Shown: piece after piece, positions 24,190-32,654 of the stretch
Numbering within the stretch: position 1 is the stretch's first letter
Layout: every line of letters starts with the position of its first letter
NCBI RefSeq assembly: GCF_005116475.1
Contig: NZ_SWBO01000014.1
Span: forward strand, 24,126-88,125
DNA: 64,000 nt
Direction of reading: 5' to 3'
Origin: Pedobacter cryotolerans
Lineage (GTDB): Bacteria > Bacteroidota > Bacteroidia > Sphingobacteriales > Sphingobacteriaceae
Position numbers and translations under genes: made by a program
The notes under the pieces: generated by a model
The model's database searches: none
Told to the model about the DNA's origin: nothing
Seen by the model: only the letters and a program-made list of their open reading frames with translations

Positions 24190-26607
24190 ATGAAATCTTT
24201 ACTTACTCTAATAATTAGCTTGTTGATAAGCATAATTGTTAAAAGCCAAACTACCGATGGTTATAGTATCTCAGGCAATATTTTAGATTCTGTTACAAAC
24301 AAACCCATCAATTTTGCTACTGTAATATTAAAAAATGAAAAAAATGTTCAACTAAAATCAGTTTTAACTAATAAAGAGGGCTTTTTTAATTTAGATAAGT
24401 TAGCAAATGGAACTTTTCAATTGCTCATCATTAATGTGGGCTCTCAAAATAAAAAAGCTTCGGTAGTAATAAACAATAGTTCGAAAAATTTTGGAAATCT
24501 TTTTTTAGTAACATCCCCTACCCAATTAAAAGGAGTAACTATTTCTGCAGAGCGACCATTAATTAAACAAGAGATTGATCGAATAACATACGATTTAAAA
24601 GCGGATCCTGAGAGTAAAGTAAACAGTGTTTTAGAGATGATGAGAAAAGTACCAATGTTAAGTGTAGATGGTGATGATAACATTCAATTACAGGGAAATA
24701 GTAATTATAAAATATTGATCAATGGTCGTCCATCGGGCATGATGGAACGTAACCCGAAAGATATTTTAAAAAGTATGCCAGCATCAAGTATAGAAAGAAT
24801 TGAGGTAATCACAACACCGCCAGCAAAGTACGATGGTGAGGGCTTATCAGGAATTATCAATATCATCACTTTTAAAAAATTAGACAATGGCACCAATGGA
24901 ACTATAAATGTAAATCACCGCTTTCCGGTTGGTGGCCCTGGTATGGGTGGTTCGTTTACGTTAAAGTCTGGCAAATTTGGTATGGCCAGTAATTTTGGAG
25001 GAAATTTAAATAGCACCCCTCTACTAAATAATAGCAATACGAGGTTTACTACTGGCATAAATCCAACCAATTTATTTCAAACTGGTGTTAGAGATTCTGA
25101 AGGAAAAAGTGGCTACATCGGAACTGAACTTAGCTTCGAGATTGACAGTTTAAATTTAATTTCTGCTCAAATTAATTATAATGCGAGTGATAATGAAAGT
25201 TTTAATGCTCAAAATTCTTTACTAAGCAACAACAATGCAATTATACAGCGCTACGAATTGAATAACAATTTAACAGGTTCTGGAAATGGTATTGATGCTG
25301 CTATTAATTACCAACTAGGTTTTAAGAAAGATAAAAATCAATTACTTACCTTTTCCTATCGTTATTACGATTTTACGAATAATCAATTTAACAATGTAAA
25401 TATCATTAATCCTATCGCTTATAACTTAACAGATTATCAGCAATTTAACTCAGGCGGCTCAAAAGAGCAGACCCTTCAAGTAGATTATACATTACCCATT
25501 AAAAAGCTAATAATTGAAGCTGGAGCTAAGGCGATATTTAGGGATAATAACAGTAATTTCGAAGTACAATCGCTTAATCAGGATGGTAATTATATAATTG
25601 ATGCGTTGAGAACAAATATATTCGACAATACCCAAAACGTTTATGGCATTTATAACACCTACCAATTTAATTTAAAGCAATGGGGTATAAAAGCTGGCTT
25701 AAGAGCCGAACAAACTGCAATAAACGCTAACTTTTACGGTGCCAACGAACAATTTACAAGTAATGCGCTTAATTTTATCCCTTCTATTTCAATAAATCGA
25801 AAATTTAAAAACAATACAAGTATTAATTTTGGAGCAAGCTCAAGAATTCAGAGACCAGGCATCAATCAATTAAACCCCTTTGTTGATCGATCAAATCCAA
25901 ATTTTGAAACAACAGGAAATCCAGATTTGAAGCCTATGTCTGGCAACAGTGTTGAAATGAGTTTTAGTTCCTTTAAAAAACTACAACTTAATGTTGGTTT
26001 ACGAGGGATGTTCTTTAAAGATATTATTATGCCAAGAATAGTTACTGATGAAATTACAAACATTACACGCTCTAGCTATGGAAATAATGGAACTGCAACA
26101 ATGGTAGGTTTAAATGTAAATGCAAATTATCCTTTTAGCAGTAAACTAAGAGCAAGTTTAAATTTAACAGCCAATTATGGTAGAGTAAGTGGTGAGGTTA
26201 ATGGTACTTTAATTGAAACCAAAGGTTTAATGAAAAGGGCTTTCGGCTCATTAACTTATAAACCAAGTAAAACATGGCAAGCTACAGGAAGTGTAAACTA
26301 CAATGGCCGTAATTTTACTTTACAAGGTAGCACAAATGCTTTTGTAACCTCATCATTAAGTATAAATAAAGACTTTTTGGCTAATAAGCTGAGTATTTCT
26401 TTAGCTGCAAATAATGCATTTAACAAGTACAGAAATGTAATTAACAGCATAAATGGACCAAGCTTTACGCAAGAAAGTTTTAATCAAAATTATCAACGAA
26501 ACTTTACAACAAGTATTAATTATCGATTTGGAAAACTTAAAGAAGCCATAAAGAAAAATAAAAAAGGAATTAACAACAGCGATGTTTCTTCTGGAGCTGC
26601 AATATAA
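24190..26607 (+). CDS. TonB-dependent receptor, carboxypeptidase-regulatory type (outer-membrane barrel family)
   Basis: An 805-residue outer-membrane protein. Signal peptide about 1-20, then a carboxypeptidase-regulatory-like Ig domain (YSISGNILDSVTNKPINFAT to about residue 105), a plug domain (VLEMMRKVPMLSVDGDDNIQ, ASSIERIEVITTPPAKYDGE) and a C-terminal beta-barrel rich in Asn and aromatic residues. It lacks the SusC-specific DEVVVVGYG segment, so it belongs to the shorter FecA-unlike 'outer membrane beta-barrel' group, whose ligands are unknown. It ends in a basic tail KKNKKGINNSDVSSGAAI. A bidirectional terminator follows. Confidence 0.88.
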   Translation: MKSLLTLIISLLISIIVKSQTTDGYSISGNILDSVTNKPINFATVILKNEKNVQLKSVLTNKEGFFNLDKLANGTFQLLIINVGSQNKKASVVINNSSKNFGNLFLVTSPTQLKGVTISAERPLIKQEIDRITYDLKADPESKVNSVLEMMRKVPMLSVDGDDNIQLQGNSNYKILINGRPSGMMERNPKDILKSMPASSIERIEVITTPPAKYDGEGLSGIINIITFKKLDNGTNGTINVNHRFPVGGPGMGGSFTLKSGKFGMASNFGGNLNSTPLLNNSNTRFTTGINPTNLFQTGVRDSEGKSGYIGTELSFEIDSLNLISAQINYNASDNESFNAQNSLLSNNNAIIQRYELNNNLTGSGNGIDAAINYQLGFKKDKNQLLTFSYRYYDFTNNQFNNVNIINPIAYNLTDYQQFNSGGSKEQTLQVDYTLPIKKLIIEAGAKAIFRDNNSNFEVQSLNQDGNYIIDALRTNIFDNTQNVYGIYNTYQFNLKQWGIKAGLRAEQTAINANFYGANEQFTSNALNFIPSISINRKFKNNTSINFGASSRIQRPGINQLNPFVDRSNPNFETTGNPDLKPMSGNSVEMSFSSFKKLQLNVGLRGMFFKDIIMPRIVTDEITNITRSSYGNNGTATMVGLNVNANYPFSSKLRASLNLTANYGRVSGEVNGTLIETKGLMKRAFGSLTYKPSKTWQATGSVNYNGRNFTLQGSTNAFVTSSLSINKDFLANKLSISLAANNAFNKYRNVINSINGPSFTQESFNQNYQRNFTTSINYRFGKLKEAIKKNKKGINNSDVSSGAAI

Positions 26608-26615
26608 ATGATAGT

Positions 26616-26645
26616 AAAAAGCACCAAGTAACCATGGTGCTTTTT
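26616..26645. terminator. Bidirectional intrinsic terminator
   Basis: AAAAAGCACC - loop - GGTGCTTTTT forms a 10-bp perfect stem flanked by A and T runs, placed between the convergent receptor gene (stop at 26607) and the gene ending at 26673. It can act for both strands. Confidence 0.85.
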
Positions 26646-26672
26646 ATTATTTATGGAATTTTAAGAGATTTA

Positions 26673-27266
26673 TTATTCAGATTTTGCAATCATGTTTGCA
26701 GATTTAACTAAGCTAAAGTTTATTTTCAAAACCACTTTATCATTAGCATGAGTTTCTTTGATTTTTTTAGGCATAATTCCGAATTGATACAACCATATCG
26801 TTTGTTCTCCCGAAAATGAAATACTTTGATCTTCTTCCACCTTATAATTTAGTAATAAAGGCGAAAATTGTTTTACTCCAGATGTATTTATATCCATTGT
26901 AAAATGGGCAATTTTCATAATTGGTAAAATCATCATATTAACTTGAGAAAGCTTAATCTCATTACCTCCATCTGCTAATAAAACTTTTTTCATTGCCGAT
27001 GAAATATGATCTTTTTCTGCATCAGAATTAGCAAATAAAAAACTTAAATTAAAATCAGAAATTTGTGCTAAGGCATTTTTATTTACTAAAAAGTTAGCTT
27101 TTAAATCAATTTCTTTAATACTTGGATGCCATTTATCTAACTTACCAAAACCTTCTACTGTTAAAGTAGTATTGCTAATTTGATAAATTTCATTTTGCGC
27201 AAATATGTTACTTGTAGTTAAACCTAAAAGAACAAACGAAAATAATTTGAGTAAAAAGTTATGCAT
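26673..27266 (-). CDS. Secreted YceI-like protein (divergent)
   Basis: A 197-residue protein with a clear signal peptide (LLKLFSFVLLGLTTSNIFAQ). The mature part, YQISNTTLTVEGFGKLDKWH, resembles the YceI start (a glycine turn, then a His/Trp pair), and the length fits, but the middle and end are diverged, so I rate this as YceI-like only. It is convergent with the receptor gene and shares its terminator. No FNR-like site was seen upstream. Confidence 0.6.
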   Translation of the reverse strand: MHNFLLKLFSFVLLGLTTSNIFAQNEIYQISNTTLTVEGFGKLDKWHPSIKEIDLKANFLVNKNALAQISDFNLSFLFANSDAEKDHISSAMKKVLLADGGNEIKLSQVNMMILPIMKIAHFTMDINTSGVKQFSPLLLNYKVEEDQSISFSGEQTIWLYQFGIMPKKIKETHANDKVVLKINFSLVKSANMIAKSE

Positions 27267-27703
27267 GATTTAGGGATTGATACGAAAACTTTACTAAACA
27301 GATTAAATATATAATAATTGTAAATAATTGAAAATCAGCTGTAAAATTAATCCCAGTACATGAGATGTAATTTTAGAACAACGATAATGAAAAATAGTTT
27401 CATTTAAAAAAATATAACGAAATAAATTTTACTATTAGTTAATTTTTTTGATCAAGGTATATTAAAAATAAATGCTCTTTTATATAAATAAATCTTAAAA
27501 TCATAAATAAATACACCGTTCACTTATAAATGTAAAATCATCGCTACAGATAATATCATATAGGAATATGAAAACATTTTACAACAAGCTATATCATCAC
27601 ATCTTTAATTTTGATTAAACAAACCTAAAAACAACAGATTCTAAATATCAGATATTTATTTATCGCATATTGTTTTTAAACTTTTACTAACCAAATATAA
27701 AAT
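27267..27703. other. AT-rich intergenic region upstream of susC
   Basis: A 437-bp stretch without a coding signal. It is very AT-rich and contains TTGATCAA near 27449 but no spaced FNR-like palindrome and no convincing TTTG/TAnnTTTG promoter pair. It must hold the promoters of the divergent secreted protein and the SusC gene. Confidence 0.5.
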
Positions 27704-30700
27704 ATGAACAAACTCTATCTAACGTGCATGCTCGTTATGCTCGCTATTTTAGCGAATGCACAAAACAGGTTACTTAATGGAAGAGTGCTCGACCAAAGTG
27801 ACAACACACCAATTGTTGGCGCAAACATTGGCGTACAAGGAGCCAATACCGCTACCACAACTGATTCAAAAGGAAACTTTAGCATTAGCTTGGCAAGTGC
27901 TAAGCCCGAAACCTTGATTGTTAAATTTATTGGTTTTAGTGATCAAACTATTTTGGTTGGTGCAAATGAGCAAAACATTACCATTAAAATTTCATCGCAA
28001 ACAAATGCGCTTGATGAAGTGGTGGTAGTAGGTTTTGGAACCATAAGAAGGAGAGATTTAACCGGAGCAGTAGCTTCTGTTAAAGCAGCAGAAATTATTA
28101 AAGCTCCTACACACAATGCAATTGAAGCGATACAGGGTAGAGCCGCTGGTGTAGACATTACAAGAAGTAGTGGTAATGCTGGTGCTGGTGTAAATATTCA
28201 AATTAGAGGAACTCGTTCAATTTCTAATAACCCAGGTCCTTTGTATGTAATTGATGGGGTACAAAACGGTGGGAGTATTAACAACCTTAACACAAACGAT
28301 ATAGAAAGCATTGATGTATTACAAGATGCTTCATCAACAGCAATTTATGGTTCTCAAGGTGCAAATGGAGTAATCATCATTACAACAAAAAAAGGTACAG
28401 CAGGCAAGTCTAAAATTTCTTATAATGGTTACTATGGCATAAATGGAGAAACTGCATTTCCTGCTCCAAGGGTGGGAGAAGATTATTTAACACTAAGAAG
28501 AGAATCTTTTCGTAATGATGCGGGTGTGATCACTCAAACTGATGCGCAAATATTTAATGGAGCCGGCGAATTAGCAGCCATACAAGCAGGTGCATTTGTA
28601 AATTGGGTAGATCTTGCTACCAGAAATGGCAGACAACAAAGTCATTCGGTTGCTGTAAGTGGAGGTTCTGAAAACACAAAAGCACTATTTTCTCTTGGAT
28701 ATTTCAATGAAGAAGGCGCTTTAAAGGGCAATGATTTTAACAGATATAATTTTAGATACAATATTGATCATAGGGTAAATAGCTGGATAAAAGCCGGTAT
28801 AACTGGTCAATTAGCATTTAGCAAAACTAATAGTCGTAGAGATCCATTATCTGTTGCACTAACGGCTATCCCATTAGGTATACCTTACAATGCGGATGGA
28901 TCAGTAAACATATTTCCGATGGCTAGTTTTGCAACTGGCAATACTAACTTAAGCCCATTAACCGATGAACGCCCTGGAGCAGCAATTGATGAAAATTTAG
29001 CAAATGAAATTAGTGCAAATGCCTATGCAGAACTTAACCCAATAAAAGGTTTAACCTACAGAATGAGTTTTGGTACCGTTCTTAACAATGGCAGAAGAGG
29101 TATATTTAATGACCAAAATTCTACAGCTCAAAACAATGTTCGCTATGCATCTGCATCAGTAAGAAATGACAATGGTAGGTATTACAATTGGGACAATGTA
29201 ATTACTTACACAAGAGATTTTAACAAACATAGTTTTACTGCAACTGCGCTAACAAGTTATATCCATAGCGATGCAGATTTTAGTCAAGCTACTGGTATTA
29301 GACAAGTTTTGGCATCGCAAGGTTTTAACAATTTATTTGGTACAGAAGCGAGTAGTAGAACAACAACATCTGGTTTTACTAGATATGATTTATTGGCCTA
29401 TGCAGCTCGTATAAACTATAGTTATAATGGCAAATATTTATTTCAGGCTACCCAACGTTGGGATGGAGCTTCACGCTTAGCACCTGGAAGAAAATGGGAT
29501 TCGTTTGCTTCTGCATCTGCAGGATGGGTAATTAGCAGTGAAGACTTTTTTAAGGATGTTAAACCTATAAGTAATTTAAAACTTAGGTTAAGCTATGGTG
29601 AGGCTGGAAACTCTGGCAGTGTTTCACCTTATGGCTCGCAAAGTTTAATATCTGCTGTGCAAATGGGTTTCGGCGATGTTGCAGCACCTGCTTACGGTTT
29701 TAGCGGTACAGTAGCCAATCCAGATTTAGGATGGGAAACATCTACCACGGGCAACATAGGGTTAGATTTAGGACTATTTGATAATAGAATTTCAGCAACG
29801 CTGGATTTATATAGCACAAAAACCACAGATATTATTTTAGCCCGTAGTTTACCTATCTCAACCGGACAAACTACCATTACTCAAAATATTGGTGCTACTT
29901 TAAACACGGGTGTTAACGCCAGCTTAACTTCAATTAATTTTCAAAAGAAAGATTTTAGTTGGAGTACAACCGTAACCTTCTCTCATAACAAAGAGAAGAT
30001 TACAGATTTAATTGACGGAAGAGACATTATTGCTTCCAACAATCCAGAAGAAAACTCTTTATTTATTGGATCACCTGTAAGGGTATTTTACACCTACAGA
30101 AAGTTAGGTATATGGCAATTAAATGAAAATCCGGCAGCATATAGCCAAGCTGGACAAGCATTTCGTTTTGGTGATATAAAACTTGATGACATTGATGGAA
30201 ATAACATCATTGATCAAAATGACAGGGTGGTAGTTGGTCAAACACAGCCACAATGGTATGGAGGTTTGTTAAATAATTTCCGTTACAAAGCATTTGATTT
30301 GAGCATTTTCTTGATGGCTAGATATGGTCAATTTGTAAAAGCAGAATTTGTAGGTAGATATAACCCTGGTGGTGTGGCCAACGGACCAGCAAATTTTGAT
30401 TACTGGACAATAAATAATCCTTCAAACGATTTCCCTAGACCAAGACAAGGCGGTAGCATAGCTTCAGTTTACCCCAACCAATATCAATCACTATTATACA
30501 TTGATGGTTCATTCTTTAAGGTAAAAAATATTCAATTGGGCTACACAATTCCTAAAAAAGTTACTGATAAACTTAAATTAGGTTCGCTTAGAGCTTATGC
30601 CACAGGTTCAAACATTTTTACCTATTCAAAAAACAAATTGCTTAGAGATTACGATCCTGAAAGAGGTGGTGCAGAATCTTCTCCTCTTAGTAGACAATTT

Positions 30701-30727
30701 GTATTTGGTTTTAATTTGGATTTATAA
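27704..30727 (+). CDS. SusC/RagA family TonB-linked outer-membrane transporter
   Basis: A 1007-residue protein with signal peptide (ends ANAQ), a carboxypeptidase-regulatory-like domain (LNGRVLDQSDNTPIVGANIG to about residue 95), the SusC signature DEVVVVGFGTIRRRDLTGAV, a plug (NAIEAIQGRAAGVDITRSSG, IDVLQDASSTAIYGSQGANG) and a long barrel ending in FVFGFNLDL. There is no extra anti-sigma-interacting N-terminal domain, so it is not FecR/ECF-controlled by that route. It pairs with the SusD gene 17 bp downstream and imports an oligosaccharide or other nutrient; the ligand is unknown because no degrading enzyme lies next to it. Confidence 0.95.
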   Translation: MNKLYLTCMLVMLAILANAQNRLLNGRVLDQSDNTPIVGANIGVQGANTATTTDSKGNFSISLASAKPETLIVKFIGFSDQTILVGANEQNITIKISSQTNALDEVVVVGFGTIRRRDLTGAVASVKAAEIIKAPTHNAIEAIQGRAAGVDITRSSGNAGAGVNIQIRGTRSISNNPGPLYVIDGVQNGGSINNLNTNDIESIDVLQDASSTAIYGSQGANGVIIITTKKGTAGKSKISYNGYYGINGETAFPAPRVGEDYLTLRRESFRNDAGVITQTDAQIFNGAGELAAIQAGAFVNWVDLATRNGRQQSHSVAVSGGSENTKALFSLGYFNEEGALKGNDFNRYNFRYNIDHRVNSWIKAGITGQLAFSKTNSRRDPLSVALTAIPLGIPYNADGSVNIFPMASFATGNTNLSPLTDERPGAAIDENLANEISANAYAELNPIKGLTYRMSFGTVLNNGRRGIFNDQNSTAQNNVRYASASVRNDNGRYYNWDNVITYTRDFNKHSFTATALTSYIHSDADFSQATGIRQVLASQGFNNLFGTEASSRTTTSGFTRYDLLAYAARINYSYNGKYLFQATQRWDGASRLAPGRKWDSFASASAGWVISSEDFFKDVKPISNLKLRLSYGEAGNSGSVSPYGSQSLISAVQMGFGDVAAPAYGFSGTVANPDLGWETSTTGNIGLDLGLFDNRISATLDLYSTKTTDIILARSLPISTGQTTITQNIGATLNTGVNASLTSINFQKKDFSWSTTVTFSHNKEKITDLIDGRDIIASNNPEENSLFIGSPVRVFYTYRKLGIWQLNENPAAYSQAGQAFRFGDIKLDDIDGNNIIDQNDRVVVGQTQPQWYGGLLNNFRYKAFDLSIFLMARYGQFVKAEFVGRYNPGGVANGPANFDYWTINNPSNDFPRPRQGGSIASVYPNQYQSLLYIDGSFFKVKNIQLGYTIPKKVTDKLKLGSLRAYATGSNIFTYSKNKLLRDYDPERGGAESSPLSRQFVFGFNLDL

Positions 30728-30744
30728 TTTAATCAAAACTCATC

Positions 30745-32499
30745 ATGAAAAAAAATATTATATTCACAATAGTAACCATTGCTAGTTTAACAGCTTGTAA
30801 TAAAAGGTTAGATGAGGTGAACCCTGGTGGTGCAACTGCAGATGCTACTTGGACAACCCCACAAGGATTTGTTACAGCAGTAAATGGCGCCTACCAAGAG
30901 CAACGTGCCTGGTATGGCAAAGAAGACGGGCTTTTAAATTCTGAAAGCGGTACAGATTTATGGCTTAATGCCAACAAAGCAAATTATGCAAATCAAGTAA
31001 CGCGTTATGTAGGCTTATCAGGTGCCTCTCCTAGTACCACTTTAGCAGCATTTCGATTATTTTACAGAGCCATAAATTTATGTAATGCTGGTATCAATAG
31101 AATTGAGGGTGCTGGCTTCACAGATCCTGCAGAAAAAAATAGAAGACTTGGAGAACTCCGTTATTTACGTGCTTTTTATTACTGGCATATTGTAGAGCAA
31201 TTTGGAGGTGTGAGTTTACGCACCACTGAAACTACAACAGTAGAGCTAACTGCAACGAGAAGTCCGGTAAGTGCATTTTATGATTTAATTATTGGAGATT
31301 TAAAATTTGCAGCAGAAAATTTACCCATTCCTTCTTTCTGGGGTGCTGAGTACAGTCGTGCATCTAAAAAATCGGCATTAGGGTTATTGGCAAGAGCCTA
31401 TTTATCTAGAGCCTATTACGCCACTGGTGCAGAGCGAAACGAGTATTTTACCTTGGCAAGAAACACAGCTAATGAAATGATTACTCGAAAGGCAGAATTT
31501 GGAGTAGACTTATGGACCTCTCCAAGCGATTTATGGAACCCAGCAAATAATAAAAATAATAAGGAAGCATTGTATATTATTAGTAACTCTACTAATACTG
31601 CTTTAAACTATGATGGAAATGCTAACCGATTACACGCTTGGTTTTTAACACAATACAGTAATAAACCAGGTTTAGTGCAAAGTATACCATACGGGTTTGA
31701 TGGACAAAGACGTTTACAACCAACCCGCTATTTGCTCGATTTGTTTAATGAACAATTAGATGCTCGTTATGCCGCAAGTTTTCAAGAAACTTGGATAGCA
31801 AATTCTACAGCAACTGGTACAAATGCTTTTACATGGACTGCTGCTCAAGCTACAACCTTTGGTAAAGCAGCTAGTGTTGTTGGTACGCCTGTGGTAAGTG
31901 GTAGCGGTCTTTCTTTACAAATTACAAAAAATGTAGTGGCCGATAAAGCAACCCGACCTTATGTTGTTGTAGATAGAAATGATCTTTACAATACCGATGG
32001 CACCATTAAATCGTTAACTGATTTTGTTGCGTTAAAAAAATTCATCGACAATACCAGAACAGTACCCAATTCTCAACCAGGTTTTGCTGACATTATCGTA
32101 ATTCGCTTTGCTGAAATGTATTTAATAGCCGCAGAAGCTGAGTTTCAATTAGGCAATTTTGGGGCAGCAGCAACTCAATTAAATGTTTTACGAACCAGAG
32201 CTGCAGTTAAAACACCTGTTAATCAAACTACTGCAATGCAAACTACAGCTGCAATTGTTCAGGCTGGAGGTATAAATTTTATACTCGACGAACGTGCTAG
32301 AGAATTGTGTGGTGAACACGTAAGGTGGTTTGATTTGAAACGTACATTAACTGGAGAACAATTTGTCGCAAAAATTAAAGCGGGTAATCCAGATATTACA
32401 GCAGTGGAAGCTTTTCATAGACTTAGACCAATTCCTTTGGCTGAATTAAACTCTTTAACAAATGGAGTAGAATTTGGGCAAAACCCAGGCTATCAGTAA
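30745..32499 (+). CDS. SusD/RagB family nutrient-binding outer-membrane lipoprotein
   Basis: A 584-residue lipoprotein: signal ending ASLTACNKR with the lipid-attachment Cys near residue 18. N-terminal SusD-like helices (TTPQGFVTAVNGAYQEQR, LGELRYLRAFYYWHIVEQFG) and the C-terminal part (VIRFAEMYLIAAEAEFQLGN, LDERARELCGEHVRWFDLKR) are intact, so it is full-length. It caps the SusC channel and binds the ligand. An intrinsic terminator follows at 32524. Confidence 0.95.
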   Translation: MKKNIIFTIVTIASLTACNKRLDEVNPGGATADATWTTPQGFVTAVNGAYQEQRAWYGKEDGLLNSESGTDLWLNANKANYANQVTRYVGLSGASPSTTLAAFRLFYRAINLCNAGINRIEGAGFTDPAEKNRRLGELRYLRAFYYWHIVEQFGGVSLRTTETTTVELTATRSPVSAFYDLIIGDLKFAAENLPIPSFWGAEYSRASKKSALGLLARAYLSRAYYATGAERNEYFTLARNTANEMITRKAEFGVDLWTSPSDLWNPANNKNNKEALYIISNSTNTALNYDGNANRLHAWFLTQYSNKPGLVQSIPYGFDGQRRLQPTRYLLDLFNEQLDARYAASFQETWIANSTATGTNAFTWTAAQATTFGKAASVVGTPVVSGSGLSLQITKNVVADKATRPYVVVDRNDLYNTDGTIKSLTDFVALKKFIDNTRTVPNSQPGFADIIVIRFAEMYLIAAEAEFQLGNFGAAATQLNVLRTRAAVKTPVNQTTAMQTTAAIVQAGGINFILDERARELCGEHVRWFDLKRTLTGEQFVAKIKAGNPDITAVEAFHRLRPIPLAELNSLTNGVEFGQNPGYQ

Positions 32500-32523
32500 A
32501 AATAACATATTATAATTTGGTTT

Positions 32524-32556
32524 AGCAGGCGTGATTCTTATTACGTCTGCTTTTTT
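32524..32556 (+). terminator. Intrinsic terminator of the susCD operon
   Basis: AGCAGGCGT - 10-nt loop - ACGTCTGCTTTTTT: a 9-bp stem with one mismatch and a T6 tail, 24 bp after the SusD stop. Confidence 0.8.
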
Positions 32557-32654
32557 ATGGTTTGGATAATTTTTCATCCCCAAAAATCTCTTATCAATAA
32601 ACTAAAAAGATAGCTAGTTTGAGACCAATATTAACACTAAAAAATTGCCATCTT